The position numbers and the translations under genes were made by a program. Under the pieces are notes generated by a model. It ran no database searches. It was not told where the DNA came from and saw only the letters and a list, made by a program, of their open reading frames with translations. From Myxococcales bacterium (GTDB taxonomy: Bacteria; Myxococcota; Myxococcia; Myxococcales; Anaeromyxobacteraceae), in NCBI GenBank assembly GCA_021806645.1, contig JAJZQX010000012.1, positions 1 through 64,000 on the forward strand: a DNA stretch of 64,000 nucleotides, read 5' to 3'. Below are positions 1 through 9,960 of the stretch, one piece after another (position 1 is the first letter of the stretch; each line of letters starts with the position of its first letter).

Positions 1-231
1 CGGGTCCTCCCTCACTCCGCCACCTCCTCAGGATCCGCCACCGGACTGGCCAAACCGGGAAGCGGTTACGTCAGGCGCGGTGAAATGTCGTGACGAGCGG
101 GCGGTGAGAGAGCGTGAGAAACGACAGGTGCCGCGACTTACACACGCGAGATTCCAGCCGTCGACAGTTGCAAGTGCCTTGAGAAGGGAGACGTATCGTG
201 CCGGTTCGATTGGGACGGGACCGGGCTGTGC

Positions 232-1707
232 GTGTTCGCGAAGCGGCTGGAGAAGGGCCGCTTCGTGGCGCCGTGGGACCGGGAAGGAGGCGAGCTGCGG
301 CTCACGGTGAGCGAGCTGGCGCTGAAGGGCGCGAGCCCGGCGGACCTGCAACTCCGGCTTGCCCAGCTCGAGTCCCAGCTCGCGGTGAAGAACAAGTTGC
401 TCTTCGGGAAGTCGTCGGAGAAGCGGCCGGCCGCCAAGGACGAGGTGGCGCCGGTGAAGGTGCCGCAGGTCGGCCACGGCCCGCGCGAGCAGCCGGCCCT
501 GCCGGTGGTGAAGAGGCTCTTCGAACTGGACCAGGCCGACCTGGACTGCCCGAAGTGCGGCAAGACCCTGGCCGCCTTCAAGGGCCAGTTCGAGGAGTCG
601 GAGGAGATCACCGTCATCGAGCGACGCTTCGTGGTGGAGAAGCAGCGCCGGCAGAAGTACCGCTGCGAGTGCAACGGCTGCATCGAGACGGCGCCGGGCC
701 CGGTGAAGCTCTTCCCGGGAGCGCGGTACTCGGTAAACTTCGCCATCGAGGTCATCATCGCCAAGTACCTCGACCACGCACCGCTGGAGCGGCAGGTCCG
801 GATCATGGCGCGCGAGGGGCTGGTCGTGGACTCCCAGACGCTCTGGGACCAGATCGAGCGGCTGGGGCGGCTTCTCAAGAGCGCCAAGGAGGCCCTCCAC
901 CTCTACGTCCTCAGCAACGCGGTGATCGGCGCGGACGAGACGCGGTGGCGGCTCCTCGACGGCAAGGGGAAGGACACTGGCGAGGCGAAGCAGTGGCAGG
1001 TCTGGGCGGTGACGGCCCAGGACGCGGTCTCGTACTGCATCGAGGACAGTCGCTCCGCCGACGCCGCCAGGAAGCTGCTCGGGAACTTCAGGGGCGCGAT
1101 GATGGCAGATGGCTACGGGGTGTACCAGTCGCTCGCCAAGGCACCCGGCAGCTTCATCCTGGCCCACTGCTGGGCGCACGTACGCCGCAAGTACATCGAT
1201 GTCGAGCACGCTTTCCCCGCCCAGGCGAAGGAGATCGTCGGCCTCAACGGCGAACTCTACGCGGTGGACCGACTCTGCCCCACCGGACCACCTGGCGACG
1301 ATCTGCGACGACAACTCCGGAGCGAGCGGTCGAGAGCTGTGGTGGAGCGGATCAGGATCTGGGCGATGAACACGAAGGCGCGGTCCCTGCCGGAAGGCGG
1401 GCTGGCGAAGGCCATCGACTACATGCTCGGCATGTGGAAGGGGCTGGTGCGCTTCCTCGACGATCCTCGGATCCCGCTCGACAACAATTCCACCGAGCGC
1501 GGCCTTCGCGGCGTGGTGATCGGCCGCAAGAACCACTACGGCTCCAAGTCCAAGCGCGGGACCGAGGTCGCGGCGCTCTTCTACAGCCTCATCGAGAGCG
1601 CCAAGTTGGCCGGCGTCGAGCCGAAGGCCTACCTGCGCCTCGCCGTCCAGGCCGCCCTGCGCGGCGAGCAGCCGCCGCTGCCGCACGAGGTCGCGAAGGC
1701 CGCCTGA
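232..1707 (+). CDS. IS66 family transposase (TnpC-like), fused to TnpB tail
   Basis: This 491-aa protein is a DDE transposase that would catalyse cut and join of its own element. The first ~25 residues resemble the end of TnpB. Residues ~40-60 are the leucine-rich helix typical of TnpC, followed by a zinc-binding CPKCG motif near residue 104. The catalytic region shows IGADETRW, MMADGYGVY and AHCWAHVRRKY. The C-terminus carries the conserved LDNNSTERGLR and IGRKNHYGSKS stretches with the final acidic residue. A GTG at 232 opens the reading frame, but the frame is open further upstream (to about 94), so the original start is lost. The catalytic domain looks intact; activity is doubtful because the partner genes are missing. 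Confidence 0.85.
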   Translation: MFAKRLEKGRFVAPWDREGGELRLTVSELALKGASPADLQLRLAQLESQLAVKNKLLFGKSSEKRPAAKDEVAPVKVPQVGHGPREQPALPVVKRLFELDQADLDCPKCGKTLAAFKGQFEESEEITVIERRFVVEKQRRQKYRCECNGCIETAPGPVKLFPGARYSVNFAIEVIIAKYLDHAPLERQVRIMAREGLVVDSQTLWDQIERLGRLLKSAKEALHLYVLSNAVIGADETRWRLLDGKGKDTGEAKQWQVWAVTAQDAVSYCIEDSRSADAARKLLGNFRGAMMADGYGVYQSLAKAPGSFILAHCWAHVRRKYIDVEHAFPAQAKEIVGLNGELYAVDRLCPTGPPGDDLRRQLRSERSRAVVERIRIWAMNTKARSLPEGGLAKAIDYMLGMWKGLVRFLDDPRIPLDNNSTERGLRGVVIGRKNHYGSKSKRGTEVAALFYSLIESAKLAGVEPKAYLRLAVQAALRGEQPPLPHEVAKAA

Positions 1708-1739
1708 CCTCGCGCCGCGGCCGTGGCAGGATCCCGGCC

Positions 1740-2105
1740 GTGAAGAAGATCTCCGCCACCATCCTCGACTTCGCCAGGCCGCTCACCGACGGCCTGGGCG
1801 ACGACACGCCCGTCGAGATCCGCCGCGAGACGCTCCAGCTCGCGATCACGCTGTGGAACTGCTTGGTCCTCCGGGACTGCGGTCAAGGCGAGCACCTCGC
1901 CGACCTCTTCGACCGCCTTCGGGGCCTGTCAGTGACGGACACCATGAGGATGGCCCCGCTGATCGAGGAGTTGGTCCTCCGCAAGCACACCAAGTGCCGC
2001 CGGGACCTGCGCCTCGTAGGCGACTGGGAGCTACGCGACCTCGGCGGCGGCGAACTCTCGCTGCGGGCTGTCGCTCACGACCCCGGCAAGAAGCGATCGG
2101 CTTGA
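1740..2105 (+). CDS. Hypothetical protein downstream of IS66 transposase
   Basis: This 121-aa soluble protein starts with GTG at 1740, 32 bp after the IS66 transposase stop and in the same direction. It begins VKKISATILDFARPL and is helical and acidic, with no membrane segment, cysteine cluster or motif I recognise. Its position suggests an accessory gene of the element or a flanking gene transcribed with it. Function unknown. Confidence 0.55.
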   Translation: MKKISATILDFARPLTDGLGDDTPVEIRRETLQLAITLWNCLVLRDCGQGEHLADLFDRLRGLSVTDTMRMAPLIEELVLRKHTKCRRDLRLVGDWELRDLGGGELSLRAVAHDPGKKRSA

Positions 2106-2130
2106 CCCGCGGGAGGTGGGCCGCGGCGAG

Positions 2131-2270
2131 GACTTACGAATGTCGGGGTGTCGTCGACCGGCCAGCGTGACGAGTTGCTGGCGGAGGGCCAGGTTCTCGA
2201 CCACGAGGTCACGTCGAGAGCGCAGGGCCGAGCGGAACGTCGGGAGGAGCGTCACGAGGAGGCGAAGCAT
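2131..2270 (-). pseudogene. Remnant of integrase-core transposase (N-terminal end)
   Basis: Read on the minus strand from an ATG at 2270, about 45 codons match the start of rve/integrase-type transposases: a hydrophobic run, then RSRRDLVVENLALRQQLVTL and RRHPDIR. The sequence then loses similarity where the DDE domain should begin. Only the amino-terminal scrap survives, so this is the stub of a second, unrelated insertion sequence next to the IS66 remnant. Confidence 0.55.
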
Positions 2271-2319
2271 CGAGCCAGGGAGAATCCTTGTCCCTGGCCG
2301 AATCGTCAATGGTTTCAGC

Positions 2320-2559
2320 ATGGACGGGGCTCTGGCGTAGGACAAGCGGCGGCACCTGTCCCAGGCCGCGCTGGCGAAGCTCATGGGATCGAGCCAGTCG
2401 CGCGTGGCCAAGGTCCAGAACCGGGACACCGAGGTCTCCCTGGACTTCCAGCTTCGGGCCATATTCGCGGCCAACCCGGCGGCCTCCACGGACTTCCAGC
2501 GGCTCATCCGGAAGTGGAGCCGGGACGGGCAGCGACCCGAGGCGGCCGCGGCTCGCTGA
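2320..2559 (+). pseudogene. XRE-type HTH regulator gene interrupted by an amber codon
   Basis: The frame starts ATG at 2320 (MDGALA), meets TAG at 2338-2340, then continues DKRRHLSQAALAKLMGSSQS and SRVAKVQNRD to a TGA at 2557. The part after the stop is a clear helix-turn-helix of the XRE/antitoxin type, about 73 residues. Similar small regulators serve as antitoxins, but no partner toxin remains next to it. Internal restart is possible at the ATG of KLMGSS, but that would cut the first DNA-binding helix. I treat it as decayed. Confidence 0.6.
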
Positions 2560-2858
2560 TCCGGTCCCACGAGCGGGCTCGCCGCCACGAGCCTTACGAG
2601 CAGGCCAGCGGGCCAGCGATGACCCTGATCGCGCCCGACGACACCCGCACCACCGGCAGCCTCCCCTCGTCGACCATCCGGTGCCTCGCCAATACACGAT
2701 CCGTGCGCGTCACGGCCCGCATGAGCGGCGGGTGACCGGCCGGCCGGCAGAGGGTGAGGCTGGACATGACGGCGGCTCGGGGCGGGGCATCGCCAGCGCC
2801 CTCGCGGGCTGGCGCCGAAGCGTCACTTCAAACATGATCAATGGACGAGGAACTTCAG

Positions 2859-3146
2859 ATGGGTCTCGATGAGTTGCTGAAGAGCAAGGAGGAACTGCAC
2901 CGTGTGGCGCGCGCACACGGCGCCACGAGCGTGAGCGTGTTCGGCTCCTTCGCGCGAGGCACGGCTGGGCCAGAGAGCGACGTCGACTTCCTCGTCGAGT
3001 TCGAGCCAGGCCGCACGCTCCTTGACCTCATGGCGCTCATCCGGGAGTTCGGTGCCCTGCTCGGGCGCAGGGCCGATGTCACGACGCCGACGGCGCTTCA
3101 CCCGCTACTGGCTGCCCGTATCCTGGCGGAGGCCCGGCCACTGTGA
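2859..3146 (+). CDS. MNT-type nucleotidyltransferase (antitoxin of MNT/HEPN pair)
   Basis: This 95-aa protein has the minimal nucleotidyltransferase signature GSFARGTAGPESDVDFLVEF, with the catalytic GS and DxD. Family knowledge: such proteins neutralise HEPN-domain RNase toxins, in some systems by adenylylating them. I chose the ATG at 2859 because GAGGA lies 7 bases upstream; an in-frame ATG at 2841 would add six residues. The stop overlaps the GTG of the following HEPN gene, the usual arrangement for this pair. The enzyme looks intact while its partner is broken, so it is now an orphan antitoxin. The 280 bases upstream contain no gene I can support. Confidence 0.8.
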   Translation: MGLDELLKSKEELHRVARAHGATSVSVFGSFARGTAGPESDVDFLVEFEPGRTLLDLMALIREFGALLGRRADVTTPTALHPLLAARILAEARPL

Positions 3147-3462
3147 AGGACGATCGTCCCTACCTGGCGGACATCCTCCAGGCGTTGCACCGGGTCTAGG
3201 AGGTCCGCCGACGCGGCGAGGAGGCCTTCCGCGGAGACTGGGTGTTGCAGGACGCCGCCATTCGGAACTTCGAGATCGTTGGCGAGGCGGTGAAGCGAGT
3301 GAGTCCGGCCCTCCAGGCGGCGCACCCGGAGATCCCGTGGGCCGATCTGGCCAGCTTCCGCGACGTTGAGCTTGCCCCGATCTCGTGGACACCTCCGATG
3401 TGGTGGAGACTGGATCCCGACGTCCCCCCGAAAGCTGGACGGTCTTCAGGTCGAGGTCGTCG

Positions 3463-3467
<5 letters not shown>
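3143..3467 (+). pseudogene. HEPN (DUF86) toxin gene, inactivated
   Basis: The gene opens with GTG at 3143, overlapping the MNT stop, and reads VKDDRPYLADILQALHRV before an in-frame TAG at 3197-3199. It resumes EVRRRGEEAFRGDW and IRNFEIVGEAVKRVSP, a normal HEPN helix. After SFRDV the catalytic RxxxxH region (normally RDVLIHxYF) is missing. Farther on, KLDGLQVEV appears in another frame, showing a +1 shift near 3430. Three separate lesions mean the RNase toxin is dead. The remnant runs into the 3' end of glnS on the other strand. Confidence 0.8.
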
Positions 3468-5772
<2,305 letters not shown>

Positions 5773-5890
5773 GCCAGCGTTGGTAGCCCAGTGTCCCGCC
5801 CCACGCAAGGTGACTCCTGCGGGCGCCGGTCCTCTCGCGACGGCGGACGCCGAGTGGCCAAGTCGCCCCCGGTTCGGCTAGGAATGGGTC

Positions 5891-6373
5891 ATGCCCTATT
5901 CCGTCCGCTACGCGTCCACCGAGGCCGACCGGGAAGCCGCCTATGCGCTCCGGCGGCAGGTCTTCGAGGTCGAGCAGAACGTCCCCCGCCCGCTCGACCG
6001 CGATTCGCTCGACCACCAGGCCAACCACGTGGTGGCCTTCGACGAGACCGGCCGCTGCGTGGGGACGGGTCGCTTCGTGCGCCGCGACAACCGGGTGGTC
6101 CAGATCGGCCGCATGGCGGTGGCGGCCGACCACCGGCGCCACGGCGTCGGCGCGCTGGTGATCGACGCGCTGGAGCGGATGGCGGTGCTGCGCGGCATCG
6201 CCGAGGTGGTGCTCCACGCCCAGCTCCCCTCGGTGAAGTTCTTCGAGCACCGCGGCTACACACTGGAGGGGGAGGCCTTCCTGGAGGAGGGCGTCCCCCA
6301 CGTCCGGATGCGCAAGGTGCTGCTGCAGGCGGGGCAGGGCGAGCAGCAGCCGCCCATGGGCCGCATCGCCTGA
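5891..6373 (+). CDS. GNAT family N-acetyltransferase
   Basis: A 160-aa single-domain GNAT. The acetyl-CoA loop is visible as RMAVAADHRRHGVGALVIDA, the VVLHAQ strand follows, and FFEHRGYTLEGE is the usual C-terminal motif (compare FYxxxGF). The N-terminal YALRRQVFEVEQNVP is typical of the ElaA-like subgroup. The substrate cannot be told from sequence. It stands alone, divergent from glnS with 118 bp between the starts, and is followed by a GC-rich hairpin. Confidence 0.85.
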   Translation: MPYSVRYASTEADREAAYALRRQVFEVEQNVPRPLDRDSLDHQANHVVAFDETGRCVGTGRFVRRDNRVVQIGRMAVAADHRRHGVGALVIDALERMAVLRGIAEVVLHAQLPSVKFFEHRGYTLEGEAFLEEGVPHVRMRKVLLQAGQGEQQPPMGRIA

Positions 6374-6413
6374 GCTGGTGCACCGCCGCGGGACCTACCG
6401 CGCGGGCGGCCTG

Positions 6414-6431
6414 CGCGGGGTGCGCCCCGCG
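6414..6431. terminator. Hairpin between convergent genes
   Basis: CGCGGGG and CCCCGCG form a perfect 7-bp stem with a TGCG loop. It sits between the stop of the GNAT gene (6373) and the stop of the converging radical-SAM gene (6479). There is no T-run, so it would be a weak or Rho-assisted bidirectional terminator. Confidence 0.4.
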
Positions 6432-6478
6432 GCGCCGAGGAGGCCAGATGAAGGCGCTGGTCCGGCGGAGCCCGGCGT

Positions 6479-7780
6479 TCACGGCGTCACTCCCCCGAGC
6501 CCCTGGTCGGCGGTGTAGGCGATGCGGCGGAAGCCGAGGTTGCCGGCCAGCGTCACCGGCGTGAGGTTCCGCCCGGCCAGCCGGCGCCAGATGGAGCCGG
6601 CCCGGTAGGTCTGGCGGTAGGCCCAGCGATAGCCCTCGTGGAGCTGCTGCTCGGTCATGCCGGCGGGGCGGAAGACCACGTGCTCGGTGTCGTACCGCTC
6701 CCAGTCCCTGTCGGTGATCCGTCCCTGCGCCTCCAGGTCGGCCAGCAGGCGGGTCCCCGGCAGCGGGGTGGCGATGGCGTAGCGGACGATGTCGATGCGG
6801 GCCCGGTCGGCCAGCTCCACGGTCCGCTCGAAGACCGAGGCGTCGTCGCCGTCGAGACCGAAGGCGAAGCAGCCGAGCACTCGGATGCCGTGGTCATGGA
6901 GCCGCCGCACCGCCTCCACGTACCGGTCCGGCTGGTTGAACCCCTTGCCGGCGCCGCGGGTGGCGCTCTCGTTCACCGACTCGAAGCCGATGAGGGCGCC
7001 GGCCAGGCCGCAGTCGGCCGCCAGCTTCAGGGCGGCCTGGTCCTCGGCCAGCCGCAGCGTCACTCCGGCGTAGAACCGCTTGCGCAGCGCACGCAAGCCG
7101 AGCAGCAGCGGCCGGACCGCCTCCAGGTCGTCGGCGAAGTTGCTGTCGAGGAAGACGACGCGGCCGCGCAGGCCGGCCGCCTCGTGCAGCACGTCCTCGG
7201 TCGGCCGGCGGTGGAGCTGGCCGGCGGTGAGGCAGGCCACCGTGCAGAACCCGCAGGCGTTGGAGCAGCCGCGGCTCGCCTCCATGGTCGAGCTGGCCAG
7301 GTAGCCCCGGCCGGCGAGCTGCGAGCGGTCGGGCTCCACCGGCGGACCGGTGAAGGGGTCGTCGAAGTCCACGTAACGCTCCCGCAGCCGCCCGGCGGCC
7401 AGGTCGCGCAGCAGCCGCGGCCAGCTCCGCTCCCCGTGTCCCACCACCACGGCGTCGGCGTGGCGGGCCGCCTCGTCGGGGAGGGCGGTGGCATGGGCCC
7501 CGCCGATCACCACCGTGGTCCCGCGGGCGCGGGCCTGGGCGGCCAGCCGGTAGGCGTGGGGCGCCCCGCAGGTGATCGACGAGATGGCCAGCACGTCGGC
7601 GCCGGGCGGCGGGTCGGGCTGCATGGTGAGGTCGTAGGCGTGGACGCTGGCGCCCAGCTCCGCCGGCACCAGCGCCGCGAGCTGGGCCAGGGTGGTCGGG
7701 GCGTAGGAGGCGAAGGGCCGGCCTCGCGCCACCGCGGCGCGGTAGGTCCGGTTGGTGGAGAGGACGAGGTCGATGCGCAC
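6479..7780 (-). CDS. Radical SAM protein with B12-binding-like N-terminus (rSAM1)
   Basis: 433 aa, started at GTG 7780 (VRIDLVLSTNRTYR), where conserved sequence begins. Residues 1-150 look like a cobalamin-binding Rossmann fold (VVIGGAHATALPDEA, DAVVVGHGE). The 4Fe-4S cysteines are C172, C176 and C179 (GCSNACGFC). The radical-SAM barrel continues through LIGFESVNES and CFAFGLDGDD, and the C-terminal tail has YDTEHVVFRP and GSIWRRL. Family knowledge: class B radical-SAM enzymes do methylations, cyclisations and other hard C-H chemistry. The classical DxHxxG cobalamin motif is absent. It is divergent from rSAM2, its closest relative here, across 91 bp, so they probably share a promoter region. 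The reaction is unknown. Confidence 0.85.
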   Translation of the reverse strand: MRIDLVLSTNRTYRAAVARGRPFASYAPTTLAQLAALVPAELGASVHAYDLTMQPDPPPGADVLAISSITCGAPHAYRLAAQARARGTTVVIGGAHATALPDEAARHADAVVVGHGERSWPRLLRDLAAGRLRERYVDFDDPFTGPPVEPDRSQLAGRGYLASSTMEASRGCSNACGFCTVACLTAGQLHRRPTEDVLHEAAGLRGRVVFLDSNFADDLEAVRPLLLGLRALRKRFYAGVTLRLAEDQAALKLAADCGLAGALIGFESVNESATRGAGKGFNQPDRYVEAVRRLHDHGIRVLGCFAFGLDGDDASVFERTVELADRARIDIVRYAIATPLPGTRLLADLEAQGRITDRDWERYDTEHVVFRPAGMTEQQLHEGYRWAYRQTYRAGSIWRRLAGRNLTPVTLAGNLGFRRIAYTADQGLGGVTP

Positions 7781-7871
7781 CCGGTGGCGATGGTAGCAGT
7801 CCCGGGGTGAGCCGCGCCCGCCGGCGCCCGCCGTGGCATGCTGTGGGTGTTCGCTCGGGAAGGGGGACCCC

Positions 7872-9314
7872 ATGCGGATCGCGCTCGTCTCGCCGAAGGG
7901 GCCGCTCTACCGCCACCGCGGCGGCATCTTCCCGCGCTCCCTGCGCTACGCGCCGCTGACACTGACCACGCTAGCCGCCTACGTCCCCCCCGAGCTCCAG
8001 GCTCGAGTCGAGCTGCACGACGAGGGGATCGCCGACCTGGAGCCGGATCGGCTCGACGCTGACCTGGTCGGCATCACCCTCATCACCGGCAACGCGCCGC
8101 GGGCCTATGAGCTGGCCGACCGGCTGCGGGCCCGCGGCAAGACGGTGGTGCTGGGCGGGCCGCACCCGACGCTGCTCCCCGACGAGGCGGCCGGCCATGC
8201 CGACGCCGTGGTGGTCGGCTACGCCGAGCAGACCTGGCCGGAGCTGCTGCGGGACTTCTCCGCCGGCAGGCTGCGGCGGCGCTACCTGCAGGGGCCCGAC
8301 CTCTCGCTGGCCGGGCTGCCAGTCCCGAGGCGCGACCTGCTCGACCGGCGCCGCTACATGACCAGCGCGGTCTTCGAGGCCACCCGCTCCTGCGCCCACG
8401 ACTGCGAGTTCTGCGTGGCCCCGACCGCCTGGGGGCGAAAGCAGTACCAGAAGCCGGTCGAGGAGGTGGTGGCCGACATCCGGCAGTTCGGCGCCCGCAA
8501 GCTCCTCTTCGTCGATCTCAACCTGGTCTCCGACCCGCGCTACGCGGCCCGCCTCTTCGAGGCGCTCATCCCCCTGAAGGTCCGCTGGTACGGCCTGGCC
8601 ACCACGCTCATCGCCCTGGAGCGCGACCTGCTCGAGCTGGCGGCCCGCAGCGGCTGCGCCGGGTTGCTGATGGGGCTGGAGTCGCTCTGCGAGGCCTCGC
8701 TGGGGCAGACGCGCAAGGGCTTCAACGACCCGGAGCGCTACAGGGAGATGGTGGCCGACCTGCACCGCCACGGCATCTCGCTGATGGGCTGCTTCGCCTT
8801 CGGCCTCGACGGCGACACCCCGGACGTCTTCGAGAAGACCGCCCGCTTCGCCATCGAGGCGGCCATCGACCTGCCGCGCTTCGCCATCGTCACGCCGTTC
8901 CCGGCCACGCCCCTCCACCGCCGGCTCGAGGCCGAGGGGCGGATCCTCCACCGCAACTGGGAGCTCTACGACGCCCAGCACGTGGTCTTCCGCCCGCTCC
9001 ACATGACGCCGGAGGAGCTGCAGCAGGGGCACGAGCGGGCCTGGAAGCAGACCTACTCGTTCGGCGCCATCGCCTCGCGCCTCTGGCGTGCGCGGGTGGC
9101 GCCGCAGGTGTCGCTGGCCGCCAACCTGGGGTACCGCTTCTACGCGCGCAACCTGCACCGCTTCTACACCTGCGACTGGTTCCTCGGCGGCGCCGAGCCG
9201 CTGGGGGCCGGCGCGTCCGTGGTGGCAGCCCCCGCGCCGTCGGTGGAGGTCCCGGCCGGCGTTCACCTTGCTGGCGCCGGCGAACCGCGCGGGCGCGGCG
9301 CGACCTGCGGGTAG
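7872..9314 (+). CDS. Radical SAM protein with B12-binding-like N-terminus (rSAM2)
   Basis: 480 aa from ATG 7872, which follows a purine-rich AAGGGGG. The N-terminal domain has VVLGGPHPTLLPDEA and DAVVVGYAEQTWPELL. The cluster cysteines are C174, C178 and C181 (SCAHDCEFC). LMGLESLCE and CFAFGLDGDTPDVF belong to the SAM barrel, and YDAQHVVFRPLHMTPEEL is a tail block shared with rSAM1. The last ~45 residues are Ala/Pro/Gly-rich and look added. No DxHxxG motif is seen. The strong likeness to rSAM1 suggests duplication and divergence within one pathway. Confidence 0.85.
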   Translation: MRIALVSPKGPLYRHRGGIFPRSLRYAPLTLTTLAAYVPPELQARVELHDEGIADLEPDRLDADLVGITLITGNAPRAYELADRLRARGKTVVLGGPHPTLLPDEAAGHADAVVVGYAEQTWPELLRDFSAGRLRRRYLQGPDLSLAGLPVPRRDLLDRRRYMTSAVFEATRSCAHDCEFCVAPTAWGRKQYQKPVEEVVADIRQFGARKLLFVDLNLVSDPRYAARLFEALIPLKVRWYGLATTLIALERDLLELAARSGCAGLLMGLESLCEASLGQTRKGFNDPERYREMVADLHRHGISLMGCFAFGLDGDTPDVFEKTARFAIEAAIDLPRFAIVTPFPATPLHRRLEAEGRILHRNWELYDAQHVVFRPLHMTPEELQQGHERAWKQTYSFGAIASRLWRARVAPQVSLAANLGYRFYARNLHRFYTCDWFLGGAEPLGAGASVVAAPAPSVEVPAGVHLAGAGEPRGRGATCG

Positions 9315-9388
9315 CCCGACAAGGCGGCCGAAGGAGCAGTCCCGGTAGGGCAGCGCGGGCCCGCTGGAAGCAGTATGATGTTCCCCGC

Positions 9389-9643
9389 ATGAGGGCACTC
9401 AAGGCACAGGTCCGGGGCGGGCGGCTGGTTCTGGACGAGCCGACCGAGATTCCCGAGGGCGAGGAAGTTGAACTCGTTCCACTCGACGAGGTTCTCGCAC
9501 GCGGCGGTGACTACCTCGACGAGAAGGAGCGAGCTCGGCTGCATCAGGCCATTGACCGAGGGCTGGAAGATGGTCGCGCAGGGCGCACCACCGGTGCCCG
9601 CCAGGTGCTGGCGGAGCTGCGAGCGAGGGCGTCGGGTCGGTGA
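9389..9643 (+). CDS. Putative antitoxin of ParE-type pair
   Basis: 84 aa. The N-terminus MRALKAQVRGGRLVLDEPTE is a short beta-rich stretch like AbrB/DUF104-type antitoxins, and the C-terminal half (KERARLHQAIDRGLEDG) is a helix that could wrap a toxin. The stop overlaps the GTG of the ParE-like gene, as in type II toxin-antitoxin operons. It likely represses its own promoter in the 74-bp gap upstream. Assigned mainly by its partner. Confidence 0.65.
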   Translation: MRALKAQVRGGRLVLDEPTEIPEGEEVELVPLDEVLARGGDYLDEKERARLHQAIDRGLEDGRAGRTTGARQVLAELRARASGR

Positions 9644-9927
9644 AGGTCGAGTTCGCCGACGAGGCCAGGGCGGACGTGGCGCGCATCGACGCCTGGTGGC
9701 GCGCGAATCGCAGTGCAGCACCCGACCTCTTCACGAACGAACTCGAGAGGGCGTCGCTCGCCCTGGAAGACAACCCGGCGCTGGGCGTGCCGTACCAGCC
9801 GAAGCCCGGCGTGCGGCGCATGCTGCTCAGGCGAACCCGCTACCACCTCTACTTCGTGGAGGAGCCCCGCCGAGTGCTGGTGGTGGCGGTCTGGGGCGCC
9901 AACCGAGGGCGCGACCCGAGCCTGTAG
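9640..9927 (+). CDS. ParE/RelE-superfamily toxin
   Basis: 95 aa starting with GTG 9640, overlapping the antitoxin stop by four bases. It has the family pattern VEFADEARADVARIDAWW, the middle helix LERASLALEDNPALG, the strand GVRRMLLRRTRYHLYFV and the closing VVAVWGANRGRDP. Family knowledge: members poison gyrase (ParE) or cleave mRNA (RelE); which applies here cannot be told. It lies between two radical-SAM pathway genes, suggesting insertion into that block. Confidence 0.8.
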   Translation: MKVEFADEARADVARIDAWWRANRSAAPDLFTNELERASLALEDNPALGVPYQPKPGVRRMLLRRTRYHLYFVEEPRRVLVVAVWGANRGRDPSL

Positions 9928-9960
9928 CTCCCACCGTCGCAGGGGCGGCCCGTCGCCGGG

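Larger units (their letters stand above)
181..2105 (+). mobile_element. IS66-family element, 5'-truncated
   Basis: An IS66-type transposase (232-1707) is preceded in frame by codons that read like the C-terminal half of IS66 TnpB, around the words WDGTGLC and KRLEKGRF. The N-terminal part of TnpB and the usual small tnpA gene are absent. The TnpB tail therefore runs straight into TnpC, which suggests an internal deletion. A 121-aa gene follows 32 bp after tnpC. I could not find convincing terminal inverted repeats, so the boundaries are approximate. The 180 bases before this show no recognisable gene. Confidence 0.6.

Noticed and set aside
28-1686. A 552-codon open frame on the minus strand opposite the IS66 transposase
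   Set aside because: Leu/Arg/His-rich composition from reading GC-rich codons backwards; the plus strand has the real transposase motifs.
2560-3462. MNT/HEPN pair as a cassette at the glnS 3' end
   Set aside because: No orphan copy of the glnS tail is visible in 2560-2840.
9240-9388. Possible displaced tail of the GNAT gene beside the ParE pair, which would have made a fourth cassette
   Set aside because: The minus-strand reading here does not match the GNAT C-terminus beyond a few residues.
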